From contig NC_003076.8 of NCBI RefSeq assembly GCF_000001735.4, positions 24,059,835 through 24,123,834 of the forward strand: a stretch of DNA of 64,000 nt, in the 5' to 3' direction. This document shows positions 49,216 to 63,762 of the stretch, piece after piece. The stretch is from Arabidopsis thaliana (lineage: Eukaryota; Streptophyta; Magnoliopsida; Brassicales; Brassicaceae). The position numbers and the translations under genes were made by a program. Under the pieces are notes generated by a model. It saw nothing but the letters and a program-made list of their open reading frames with translations. It did not search any database and was not told the origin of the DNA. Positions within the stretch are counted from its first letter, which is position 1. Every line of letters begins with the position of its first letter.

Positions 49216-50818
49216 CGAATCTAAATGAGGAAAACAAACAAACAAAAACTCAGAGATCAAAAACCAAATTGCTTTGTGTCATCTGAAGACAACAGAGATC
49301 GAAAATTGAAGAACCTAAAGGAATCAGCGAAGAATGCGTACCGGATCAAAATGATGCAGAGAGGAGAAGAGAAGAGAAGAGACCTTGTTGGTTATAGTAA
49401 ATGAGCAGAGAAGAAACGAGAGAGAGCGATGGAAATGGCGGACGGCTAAAATACGCCAGTCCTGATTTAACTTCTCTTCTGGCCTCTTCTTCGCGTGCAC
49501 GATATTACCTCCAGCGTAAGTTAGCAAGATCATAGTCCGATGGCCCAGAAAGAATGAAGCCTTTTATTGGCCTTTCTTCTTTAATGAGTCCTTGTGGGCC
49601 TTTTCTGATACGCTCGTAAATATAAATCAATCTTATGGACTAACCAGAAATAGACACGTGGTATGGATAGTTATAGTTCCGCAAAATGAAAGTCAAAAAC
49701 TCAAATGTCACACAAAGCATATATGGAAAATAAATGGCAACTTGGCTGAAGTATATACATGCTTATAAGCTACTCTTTGCCAACAAATTCGCAACAATGA
49801 TTTCTAGAACTATAATCAGTTGATGGGGGAAGAAAATGTTGAAAGTTGTACAATGAATCAAGTTAAAGTTAAAATACTTTTTTCCCGATTCTCTGCAGGT
49901 TACATATATGTGTATATACACAGTATGTGAATGATCAAAAAGAAGATTTAATATATCTAAGCATGCAGACAAAAACCTATTGCTAAAAAGATTTCTAAGA
50001 ACCGGAGACCGTTTACCAAACAAAATATGAAGTTGAATTCATCCCATTTGTCACTCGATTAGACAAGATTCGTCGAACGAAGATATCTATTAACGATCTA
50101 CTAACTTTAGTTAAATCGTGACAAAACACACATCATTCATATTTGATAGTGAATAAGTCGGTGGTCCATCGTTTTAACTTTGATTGATATCCTTAAAATT
50201 GATGCATAGCTTTAAACAACCAATACTTTCTTATGGATTGTTTTTCTTCCAACTTCTCTAAGGGTTTTATTTTAGAAAATTGATTATAAGTATTAAATGA
50301 AATCTAAGAGAAAAAAAAAAAAAAAAAGAGGAGAAAGATGTAGAAGTTCCCATGCCTTTAGATTCGGATTACGTGTGTCACTCTTTTTATAGCTTTAACG
50401 CGATGGTCGCTCAACGTGAACGACATTGTCCCACTAAGAAAAATAATGATCATTTCATGTGTATTTTTTCTTTATCAAATTTTTAAATTATATATACATA
50501 TCTAACTTTGATAACAACAACAAGAATCTGTAATACAATTATACAACGGCACGCAAACAGCAGAATTAGTAGATATTCTTTAAAGCAAATTTACCATATT
50601 TGTAACATTTCTATTAGTATGATATGATACAAAAGTTTGGAACATGATTTGATAGAAGCTAACGTCAATTCCATTTCTTTAATAAATGGTAAAAGGTATA
50701 TAAACAGAGTATTAGTCCTCAAAAACATTGTAAACATATTGTTTTAAAACAATTTACCAGTATATATTGACAATAGTTTAACTGAATTGACGTGCAAGTC
50801 AATATTATTACCTTATTA
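49216..50818. promoter_or_regulatory. RABE1b promoter and spacer
   Basis: Two site II-type TGGGCC elements (49542-49547 on the minus strand and 49595-49600) lie upstream of the RABE1b leader and are typical of constitutive growth-linked genes. Further right the sequence is AT-rich, with a 17-A run near 50311-50327, and shows no coding feature. Confidence 0.55.
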
Positions 50819-51291
50819 GGGGGCGTTATTGGTTCTTAATTTACAAGGAATTTAGATGATTTCAATCACATTCTATAAAGTATTTTAAAGTATTGTTAGA
50901 GAGTTTTTTATAATCTTGTTGATTAGTTTTTCATAATTTTGTAAAGTTTTTCAAACAATCTCTCTATTTTAATAATACTTTTCATGACTTTCCATGACTT
51001 TATTTTGTGAAGAAAAATGTAAAAAGTCATGAACCAATAACATAATAATTGAAATCATTAACAATGAGAAATTTTTTTGTTTTAATTGAATAACACAAAA
51101 CTTTTAATGACTTGAGTATGAATCCAATAACCCAAAATTTATGCAGATTTTAGAATACTTCTTATAAATCTTAAATGAATAACACAAAACTTTAACATAC
51201 TTTTAACAAATCTTGATTGAATAACAACAGATTCTACATGACATTTTAAATCACTAAAACTCTTTTGAAATCATAAACCAATAACAACCCC
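50819..51291. mobile_element. PIF/Harbinger-type MITE
   Basis: This 473-bp element has terminal inverted repeats GGGGGCGTTATTGGTT (left) and, on the opposite strand at the right end, GGGGTTGTTATTGGTT (14 of 16 identical). It is flanked on both sides by the trinucleotide TTA (50816-50818 and 51292-51294), the target-site duplication expected of PIF/Harbinger elements. The interior is AT-rich, holds repeated AATAACACAAAACTTT words and has no transposase. It ends about 320 bases before the GASA10 start codon. Confidence 0.8.
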
Positions 51292-51608
51292 TTAGTTTTT
51301 TACTATTTGAATTCTGACGTACTTTTTTATTAGTTGAATTTCTATAAATGAGAAAACATTAATTATTTCTTAATCTTTGAACTTAAGCCCCACAAAAATC
51401 TTATAAATTGGGACAGATGGACTAGATAACAAGCGTTTCACCTACTCCAAAATTTCCCTATAAGTAACTCTTTTTGTAACCTCCTTTTCTTCCCAAACCA
51501 TCACTCCTTTTGCATTGTGTGAAACCTTCGAGTTTTCTCTTCATCTTCTCAAAGTAACAAACTTTCTCCAAACAGATTATTATTAAAACAATCTCATCAA
51601 GAACTACG

Positions 51609-51974
51609 ATGAAATTCCCGGCTGTAAAAGTTCTTATTATCTCTCTTCTCATCACATCTTCTTTGTTCATACTCTCAACCGCGGATTCGTGTAAGTATAC
51701 ACAATGCATTTTCTTATTTTAGATACTTTTCTCATTAGAAATTTAGCTTTCTTAATAAAATTGTATTGTGATGATGGATTAATTAGCACCATGCGGAGGA
51801 AAATGCAACGTGAGATGTTCAAAGGCAGGAAGACAAGATAGGTGTCTCAAGTATTGTAATATATGTTGCGAGAAGTGTAACTATTGTGTTCCTTCAGGCA
51901 CTTATGGAAACAAAGATGAATGCCCTTGTTACCGCGATATGAAGAACTCCAAAGGCACGTCCAAATGTCCTTGA
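51609..51974 (+). CDS. GASA10: GASA/Snakin cysteine-rich secreted peptide
   Basis: Exons 51609-51690 and 51787-51974 give 89 residues. The N terminus is a signal peptide ([20 protein letters not shown]). The mature part holds the 12 conserved cysteines of the GASA domain in family spacing ([18 protein letters not shown], then [19 protein letters not shown] and KCP at the end). GASA peptides are disulphide-bonded, apoplastic, often gibberellin-responsive, and act in cell elongation, redox balance or defence. A TATAAG box lies near 51459-51464. The MITE upstream sits in the proximal promoter. It matches AT5G59845. Confidence 0.93.
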
Positions 51975-52664
51975 TCATGTTCTTAAGATTATCCTTATAG
52001 ACACAATATCTTGAAATGTTAAGATTGTGCTTGATGCCTAAAATAATGAGCTTGAGATACTTCTATGAATGAATATGTGAAAGATTTTGACAATAAAATG
52101 ATTTGATGTATTAAAATATTCTTAGTGAAGTTATATATGTATAAATGAAGTATGAAATATACATTGTATGTTGCTTTACATGAGAAAGATAAATCTACAA
52201 CAATCCAATGTATGAAAATTTTACTAAGTTAACTGATCAGAAACGTTAATTATGGTTTAGAATCTTGTGGAGAGATGATTACTTTTGTAAGAGAAATTGA
52301 TTGTTTGTTGTCAATGAGGATAAAGTAAGAAGCCATTTCTCAACACATGGACTTGATAGCAAACTAAACAAGGCTCAAGCATTGAAATTGAAACGTCTCG
52401 ATAGATAAGATTGGCTCAAGAAAAGCAAGTGTTTTTTGTTGTAGAAAACAGAAATTGAAATTACTGTCTACTTTGCAAGTCTTTAACAACTTTTGCGCAA
52501 AAACCAAAACGAACAAAATGGCATATCATCTAAAGATAACAAACAGAAGAAGACATCAAAAACTCTACTACCCTTAAACATTTAGCTCAATCGGAATCCT
52601 CTTCTCACCAAAAGGAGAAGCAAAGTATCACCAACCATAATGATTCTCTTCTTCAAGACTTGAT
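51975..52664. other. Convergent spacer between GASA10 and RPS15aF
   Basis: Holds two 3' UTRs and AT-rich spacer. No other feature is seen. Confidence 0.55.
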
Positions 52665-53253
<589 letters not shown>

Positions 53254-53781
53254 TCAAAGCTCAAAACCTGATACCAAATTAACAACAAATCTGAGCCGAT
53301 ACCAAACGTACTAATGCTAACACCAATAAACATTGACTAATCAAATTTAGTCTCTTTTGTGTTAAAAAGAGGATTCATGCTTCAAATGCACAACTATAGT
53401 GGCAGCTAAATCGACAATCAACGAACTTGATTCTAATATTGAAATGAATACAACAATAACCAAATGGCAATCAACGAAACATAGAACTATAAGCAAACTT
53501 TCGATAGATCTAATTGTATTCTGGTCCAAGAAACTAATGTTAATCGATAGCATCGAGCTCAAACTATGAAACTACGAGAATTTTCAGAGAATTTTAAAAG
53601 CAGATTTCACGTCATGATTGAGCAGAAATGAAAGCAGATCCTAGAAAGGAAACAGGAATAAAGCTCGTAGCTGTGGAGATCTCTCTAACCTTTGGAAATC
53701 GAAAATGGCAGCCGCACAAAAACTCTGGAGCAAAAGACGAAGAGGCAAAGTTTAACAAGAGAACTAAATACAAGATGCGAA

Positions 53782-53867
53782 TTAGGGTTTTTGCTTTTTA
53801 TTGGGGCGCCTTATGAAACTTTACTAGACTGGTTAATGGATCATTATAATGGGCTTTATTTTGGGCC
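53782..53867. promoter_or_regulatory. Telo-box and site II elements, bidirectional promoter
   Basis: TTAGGGTTT at 53782-53790 is a telo-box (AAACCCTAA on the RPS15aF strand). TGGGCT at 53850-53855 and TGGGCC at 53862-53867 are site II elements. This pairing is the standard signature of plant ribosomal-protein promoters. The RRM gene on the other strand starts within about 100 bases, so the region probably serves both. Confidence 0.75.
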
Positions 53868-54068
53868 TTTCTTAATATCTCGTTAACATTATCACAGCCT
53901 AGATCGTCTATATCCAAGCGCCGTCGTTTAATTGGAGGTAAGACTCTCACTTGTGTTTCAAATTCAGGTTTCTTTCTTTCGTCAGCAGTATGCTACAACT
54001 TTGCACATCTCCAGTTTTTCTGCTTTTCTCAGTTTTTGAATTTTTATTCTCAAACTGTTCTCTTGCAG

Positions 54069-54615
54069 GACTCTCTGCTTACACCACAGATCAATCACTG
54101 AGGCAACTGTTTGCGCCTTTTGGTCAGATTACAGAATCGAATGTTTTACGGCTATGATTATGTGTCTGAACTAATTGTGTCGTTTGTATGCTACTGTCTT
54201 ATAGCTCGTCTTATTAAGGACCAGCAAACGCAGAGACCTAAAGGTTTCGGATTCATAACTTTTGAGTCTGAGGATGATGCACAAAAGGCTTTGAAAGCTT
54301 TGAATGGGAAGGTGAAGATCCATTTCTTCAATCTTCACTCACTCTTGAAATGTAGTATGTATCTTTGGCTTTGATATGAAACAAAATGAATCTTAAATCA
54401 GAAAATCGCTTGTTTGGCATAATCGTAATCGATTCACGGAAAAAGTAAGGAAAATATTCAGCATTGGTGTGTAATTAATTGAGCTCTTTTGGAAATTATA
54501 CTGAGCTTTGCATTTGGTTGTTTGTTTTCAGATTGTTAATGGCAGACTAATATTTGTGGAAACTGCAAAGGAAGTAGAAGCACCAACAACAAGTCTGAAA
54601 AGTAACAAGGATTGA
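54069..54615 (+). CDS. Small RRM protein with damaged 5' end
   Basis: Exons 54069-54122, 54205-54311 and 54532-54615 encode most of one RRM: GLSAYTTDQSLRQLFAPF, then RLIKDQQTQRPKGFGFITFE (RNP1 KGFGFITF) and GRLIFVETAKEVEAP. A preceding exon ending at 53937 would add LIGG in phase (RNP2-like), but no in-frame ATG precedes it. The stretch that should encode GQITEA lacks a GT donor: only a donor six codons early (54123) restores the frame and deletes that loop. The gene is either mis-spliced, translated from an unusual start, or decaying. It lies tail to tail with a second RRM gene. It corresponds to AT5G59860. Confidence 0.6.
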
Positions 54616-54764
54616 AGAGGGCACACACACTGTCCTTACACAACAACTAAAGACTCTTCACCAAATCATTCTAGAGTTCTACACTGTCACAACTCTAAAA
54701 AGTAAATGCATTTCCTGAGAGATCTGAAGTACCAATTACCTTGAGAATTCGAGAATCAGAAGAA

Positions 54765-55484
54765 TCATTTCGGATTCTGGTATAAACTTCTTTTAGGTTG
54801 AGCATATTCGACTCTGATGTTTCTTCCTTCTAATAACTGAACAAAAGACAGCAAGATTATTGTATGAACATGTCTTTTTTTTCGATAAAATGTATTTTTT
54901 TGGATTGGTTTTGTGTACAAACCTGATTGTCCATGGAAGCTAAGGCACTTGCAGCAGCTTCTTCTGAATCAAATAACACAAAACCATAACCTTTTGATTT
55001 CCCACTCTTGTGATCGCATATTACTTTCACTGAACTTTCACATCCAACAAATACAAATCAGGAAGTGCATTGGTTTTAAGCATGGAGGAATTTCGTAGAA
55101 GACTAATAACTTTCTTGGCGAATCCTACCTTCTATAATCTCACCATACTTTTCAAACTCATTCTTCAAAACAGGTTCATTAGTGTCATAAGATAGCCCTG
55201 CAATGGTGTTATCACATTCAGTGTTCTCCTTCACGCATTTAATCAAACACTTAGAGTGCAATTTCGCATCACGGAAAGAAACATAATAGACCCTTTGTGT
55301 TCTACGGTAGACAGATTGTCTAAAACAATTCTAATGACATTCGACACAAAAGTCAAGTTAAACAACCGAATTGAAGAGAGACAACAATACCTCCGACGAA
55401 TAATTTAGAACAAGATCCTCGAATCGCAAAACATCGTAATGGAGATGTTATGGAATTACAACGAACAAAGAGAGAAGAGAACAT
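54765..55484 (-). CDS. Small single-RRM RNA-binding protein, probably organellar
   Basis: Exons 55391-55484, 55129-55197, 54923-55029 and 54765-54836 give 113 residues. An Arg/Ser-rich, acid-free start (MFSSLFVRCNSITSPLRCF) looks like a mitochondrial or plastid presequence. A single RRM follows: KLFVGGLSYDTNEPVLKNEF (RNP2 LFVGGL), KSKGYGFVLF (RNP1) and NIRVEYAQP. It ends RSLYQNPK. Such ORRM/S-RBP-like proteins bind organelle RNA in editing or stability. The function here is inferred from the family. It lies tail to tail with the RRM gene on the plus strand, 149 bases away. It is likely AT5G59865. Confidence 0.8.
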
Positions 55485-55770
55485 GTTAGATTTGGCTTCA
55501 CCTAAAAGAAAAATTTAGCACAGCGAATAAAAGGGTTCGTTAATGTCGATGACAAAGTTGTTTATTAAATATTCACTAATGACATTACGACGAGTGGACC
55601 AAAAGATTAGACGAAGCGTATAATAGATAGATCATAAATTCTTATGATTAGGAAAAGGATTTTGAACAACATTCTAAATCACCAAATACATAGAAACTAA
55701 GATCCAAAAGCTTCAAATTTCTACATTCACCAGAGCTCAAACACAAACTAGCAACGAAAACTCTAGCAGA

Positions 55771-58278
<2,508 letters not shown>

Positions 58279-58715
58279 TCTCTCTACATTAACTACACGA
58301 TTGGTTAATAAAATAAAACTTTCAAAATATTTAATATCATTTAATTACTACAAAATTATCATTATTGATATTGTTTTTCTGCATGACTATTACAATTCAA
58401 TTATAATCATCAAACCGCAGAGATATTTGATAGCATTTAATTACTACAAAATTACAAAATATTTAGACAATGATTCATAAACATATGATAAATAAGATCA
58501 ACATTAATAAAATAAATGAATTTTTTTTACGGGACGGGTTAGCGGGACGGGTTAGCGGGACGGGTTTGGCAGGTTGTTACTTAATAACAATTCTAAACTA
58601 TAAAATAAAAATATTTTATAAATAGTTACATAGATAGTTACAAATTGTAAACTTTTATATATACTACCTTTAAAATATAAATTGTCTCCGCGGTATACCG
58701 CGGGTAAAAATCTAG
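58279..58715 (+). mobile_element. Non-autonomous Helitron (ATREP-like) remnant
   Basis: The 3' end is diagnostic: a perfect 16-base palindrome CCGCGGTATACCGCGG (58688-58703), then a short A-rich stretch, then CTAG at 58712-58715 followed by T, the Helitron terminus and host base. The proposed 5' end starts TC (58279) after a host A. Inside are two full 13-base GGGACGGGTTAGC units (58531-58556) and a partial third, and a repeated TTTAATTACTACAAAATTA word. There is no Rep/helicase. The left border is less certain than the right. Confidence 0.75.
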
Positions 58716-60547
58716 TAACGCCTATTATGGTTTGAAATATGATTCATCACATATTATATATATTTTTATTTGTTTGTAGTTTTGTATGTTTTGGGGTTTT
58801 GGCTATGTTTTTCTATAAAAATCAACACAATACTAAGTTGAGTAAAATAAATTATTGAACCAGTCAGCGATACAAAAATATCTAATAAGGAAGACCAAAT
58901 AATCAGCATGAAAGGTCGACAATTAATGAAGAAAGTCATTTTGTAGAAATGCAAGCCTTTTGATACCAGCATAGCATACGGGCTTCTAAATTCTAATGCT
59001 CACATAATGTCATTTATTGTTTAAGAAATATCTAATATCGCTCGAAATATGAGATTTGTTGTTGTCGAAAAAACATAATCCAAAGAGTTATCAAGAATCT
59101 AAAATCTTGTGTTATCAATAATCTATAATCTCGAAGGAAGTATGCTTTGGTTCAATCAAGTAACACACGTCAATCTTAATCCTATTGAAACAATGGTATA
59201 GAAATATGCAAATACGATCATATCAACTAAGATATACCGAAACCAAATATATTGGGATCTTTCAAAAGGACACGATCGGGAACTCTAACTACTGTTTGAG
59301 ACTTTCCTAAAGTTATATCGATAACTAACGGTCAAATACCTGCAAATTTTGGATATATATAAAGATATATACCGAGTTTGTGTATAAACATGTTGTTTCT
59401 CCTAATCATACGTTATTGGAAACATTAACGCGGTTTGCTTTATGCAACTTTGAAACATTTGCTAATTTGTTGATATAAAATTTGGCTATTTATACTGTTT
59501 AGTTTAGTAAGGAATTAACACAAATGTTTTAGCGCATTATTGCACATTTGTGTGAAATAATATACTATTTTCGGGAAAATCATAATCGAAATAGAATTCC
59601 AAAATTTCCACGTGGCATATTATGAAAGGAATATTCCAGCTCGGGTAAGCTGGCCTCCATCACCGGTTATGATGAAAGGTGAGCCGAAAGTGGAGCCAAC
59701 CTGAGATGCCCCGCATGAGAGCCATATGCTTCTTCGACCTTTCATTCTATATTCTTTCCTTTTAAAGATAGCAACTATTGATCAAAAAAAAGAAGAAAAA
59801 AGATAGGAACTATAGAACTATAGTCTTTTTTTTTCAACGAAGAACAAATATATGGTTATGAACTATTCTTAATGGATGGTCAAACAGATTTTTTGATTTT
59901 TTTCTAAGAAATTTTGCATGTGAATACATAACTACAGTTAATTCCATTCAACTGTTACTTTTCTTTGGGTGAAACAATAGGTTGGCAACTTGGCATAGAT
60001 ATCAACATCAGAGTTTTGAACAAATCTATCATCATTTAAGAAATGATAGAAAATCAAGTATTGTTTTTCAAATCAAGAAATATCAAAGAAGAATTCTGTA
60101 TTAAGTTTAGTTCTCATGGAAGCCATAGAATATATCAGAAGTTTGAAACAAACAGCAAATATATGGAATAAAAAACATAGTTATTGGAATAAATAGAATA
60201 GTTATTTTTTTTTGTTTGGCATAAAATAAAGAAAATTATTTGTTCAACAAATTGTTACAGATTTCACTTATGTATATTTTGAACTAATTCTTATTTTTAT
60301 ATTAATTAAATCAAGATTTTACTTTTGAAAAATAATTAATGAATTTATGAAACAATCTCTATGTAAATAAAATAAAGCAAATTAAAACGCTCACACATGT
60401 TTACTTATTCGGACTAGAGAGCTTCCGCATAAAGCTGAGGAAAAAAAAGAGAGAAGACGCACACCGAAGAAAACACACAAGACTCCATTATTCTCCTGCT
60501 TCTTCGTCTCTTCAATTATTTTCTCTGAGACTAGCTTTGATTCAACC
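58716..60547. other. Spacer and ADF3 promoter
   Basis: AT-rich to about 60380, with no exons seen. The ADF3 leader, rich in CT, starts around 60440. Confidence 0.5.
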
Positions 60548-61794
60548 ATGGTGAGCTCAAGTCTAATTTTTCTCTCTTATATAGTTCTCTTTCTTTGTTC
60601 TCTATGGCTTGATTTGAACTTTGCTTCTCGATTCGAGTTCCATTTCATCTTGGATTTTCAATTCTTCCGATTTAAGTTCTCGCCCAGAGTTAGATATGAT
60701 TAGATCTGTAGATGGACTCGTTTCTTTGTTTAGATCTCTGAGATTTTGGATTTGTATGGTTAGATGGACTGATCTAGGATATGAATCGGCCGATAGTAAA
60801 GTCTTCAATTTCAGTGTGCTTGTGTTGGTTTTAGCCAATTGATTTTGAAACCAGGAAGAATAATAGTGTTCCATGTGGTTTTCCTTTGATTTTAGGGTTA
60901 CGTCTATCGTTTGTTTAGCCTTTTCCTTTTATAAGATATTGTTTTCTCGCTTCTTTGAGTTATTATTTGCTGCTGTTGAAGTTTTCAGATGTGTGTTTGA
61001 TTCTGTTGATGGTAGAGTATCATCCGATTAATATGATTCAGAACTGTAAAATCTGTCAAATTGATATTATGATAGCTCAACATCATCGTTCATATACGTT
61101 GTGGGAGTCATCCACGTCTTCCCTTTGATATACACACTACCAAGATCTGTTCATGATTCATTATGTTTGATCTCTGAACTAATGTATAACCCGAACGCCG
61201 TTTTAAAAGATGGGTATAGTGTCTACTAATATGTGTATTCTGAAGAGAGTTGCATCTTAATGTTCTATGTTTTGTTGGTAACAGGCTAATGCAGCATCAG
61301 GAATGGCAGTCCATGATGACTGCAAGCTGAAATTTATGGAATTGAAGACGAAAAGGACACACCGTTTCATCATTTACAAGATTGAGGAGCTGCAGAAACA
61401 AGTGATTGTTGAGAAAATCGGTGAACCGGGTCAAACCCATGAGGACCTTGCTGCAAGTCTTCCAGCTGATGAATGCCGCTATGCCATTTTCGATTTTGAT
61501 TTTGTCAGTTCTGAGGGTGTCCCAAGGAGCAGGATTTTTTTCGTGGCATGGTAACTAACTAACTATACTATCTCTGCTAAAACCTGTCTATCTTGGTTTC
61601 ACATTCTTTTCATTAACATTTCTTCTTGTTTTTTTTTTGCCAGGTCTCCGGACACAGCAAGAGTGAGAAGCAAGATGATCTATGCGAGCTCCAAGGACAG
61701 GTTCAAGAGAGAACTAGACGGAATTCAGGTCGAGCTTCAGGCAACCGATCCAACCGAGATGGATCTTGATGTTTTCAAAAGCCGAGCCAATTGA
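60548..61794 (+). CDS. ADF3: Actin-depolymerising factor 3
   Basis: Exons 60548-60550 (the ATG alone), 61285-61550 and 61644-61794 give 139 residues. The ADF-H domain covers nearly all of it: [35 protein letters not shown], then the actin-binding long helix [20 protein letters not shown] and the end [10 protein letters not shown]. The N-terminal Ser (ASGMAV) is the site that calcium-dependent kinases phosphorylate in plant ADFs. ADF severs and depolymerises actin filaments. A 734-base first intron directly after the ATG is a known feature of this family and can carry expression enhancers. It is tandem with ADF4. It matches AT5G59880. Confidence 0.96.
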
Positions 61795-62710
61795 TGAAAG
61801 AAATCCCCTGAAAATTTCGGTTGAATCAAACTTTTTCGTACTATTACTCAGTGATGCTTTTTCCTAAAGTTTGCTGTGACGGTACCAACCTGAACAGCTT
61901 CATTTTATCAGTTTGGTCTTTGTCTTTGTCTTTGGTCTCCTTTTTGGGTCCTTATAGTGTTGTCTTAAAACTTAAGGAATCTGGCTTGTGCTCTTTACCA
62001 TTGTGGAAGAAATCGAACCCTTTATTAAACAAGAATCCTATTGGCACATCTTGTCTTCACATAATGAAAACTAATGATCCAGGGATTAAAAAGTTGTGAA
62101 AGTTTTATAGGCAAGTTGATACTGTGCAAAGGTAATATACATTTTCAAACATAAGGATCTCTGGATTGATAGAATTTCATTTCGTACACGACTATTCACA
62201 TATTCGTCAATGCGACTATTTCAGGTTCAAAGTATTAGGAATTTAGGATAGTTCCAATAACGAGAAGAGTTGCTCAATCGAGTTTGGTCCAATAAGATAA
62301 ACTGACCATCAAACATAAAATCCTAATCGATACTTTTGATTATTTGGAAACAGATCCAACCATTGGCAGTTGTCCATTGCTCATTCTACGCAATCTTTCA
62401 ACTGTCAAATCTTAGCCCAACAAAAATACTTAGATGATTATTATATGTTGACCAAAACAATAATAATATGCTTACCATATAGTTTATTAATTCATAAATA
62501 AATTGAAGAATACGAAATTACGAAGAAAATAAATAAAAATACAAAAAGCAGGTTCTTCTCTATATATTCGGAATTTAGCTTCCAAATAACGCAGAAGAAA
62601 GTAAAGAGAGAAGAAGCAAAAAGAGTCATATTCGTTGAAAACATCATTCACTCTTCTCTGCGTCTCCTTCTTTCACCCGAAATTGTCTCTGACACCGTTT
62701 TGATTCAGCC
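61795..62710. other. ADF3 3' UTR and ADF4 promoter
   Basis: This stretch holds the ADF3 3' UTR, an AT-rich middle and the ADF4 CT-rich leader from about 62570. No further gene is seen. Confidence 0.6.
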
Positions 62711-63762
62711 ATGGTGATACTACATTTTCACTTCTTCTTGTTCTCTTTTTGTTTATTTCAGTTCTTCAATTTTTAGGCTCGATTCTCGATTTTTGCTTTC
62801 GTCTCGGATTTTGAATAACGATTTTGGCTCACTAGATCTGGTATATGGATTTGTTTTCTCCGATTTAGATCTTTGAGATTTTGTGTTGATGTGATCAGAG
62901 TTAGTGATCCACTTGTGCTTCGTAAGTTAGAATCGAAATCATGAAGGAATCTGCTAATTTTGTGTGTGTGCTTTCGAAGTTTCATTAACTATTGAACGTT
63001 TCTACGACCTTATTCGATTGTTTGATCCATCAGGCTTGTTGTGTGTTGAAGTTGCAATTGAAGTCTAAATCGTTGCTAGAGATGTATTAACGAGTTTATG
63101 TGTGAGCTATTCTAGTTTTAGAGGTTTCAGGAAATTTCTAAGATTCCTAAATAAGAGATTCTTGGCTTTTAGTATTGTGTGGATTCAATTATAGGCTAGC
63201 TTTGTGGGATCTGGGATGTGAATCTTAGTGCTTCTGTTGTTTTATTGAAATCAGGCTAATGCTGCGTCAGGAATGGCAGTCCATGATGACTGCAAGCTAA
63301 GATTTCTGGAACTGAAGGCGAAAAGGACACACCGTTTCATTGTCTACAAGATTGAGGAGAAGCAGAAGCAAGTGATTGTTGAGAAAGTTGGTGAACCTAT
63401 TCTAACTTACGAGGACTTTGCAGCAAGTCTTCCAGCTGACGAATGCCGATACGCCATTTATGATTTCGACTTTGTCACTGCAGAGAATTGCCAGAAGAGC
63501 AAGATTTTCTTCATTGCATGGTAACATAATTTCTTGTTATCTGCTAAAACCATGTAACCTCATTTCTCTATTCTTACCTTGTTGTTGTTGTTGTTGCTGC
63601 TGCTGCCAAAGGTGTCCCGACGTAGCAAAGGTGAGAAGCAAGATGATCTATGCGAGCTCTAAGGACAGGTTCAAGCGTGAACTTGATGGAATTCAAGTGG
63701 AGCTTCAAGCAACTGATCCAACTGAGATGGATCTTGATGTTTTGAAAAGCCGCGTCAACTAA
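62711..63762 (+). CDS. ADF4: Actin-depolymerising factor 4
   Basis: Exons 62711-62713 (ATG only), 63255-63520 and 63612-63762 give 139 residues, nearly identical to ADF3 with the same exon phases. Key stretches are [20 protein letters not shown], then [34 protein letters not shown] and the end [13 protein letters not shown]4 is known for stochastic actin dynamics in hypocotyls and for immune signalling in which the actin array and its phosphorylation state matter. The 541-base first intron directly follows the ATG. The second intron ends in a TTG/TGC microsatellite and an AAAG acceptor. It matches AT5G59890. Confidence 0.96.
63580..63606. repeat. TTG/CTG microsatellite at ADF4 intron 2 acceptor
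   Basis: GTT-type repeats run into TGC units within the polypyrimidine region just before the last exon of ADF4, which starts at 63612. Confidence 0.85.
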
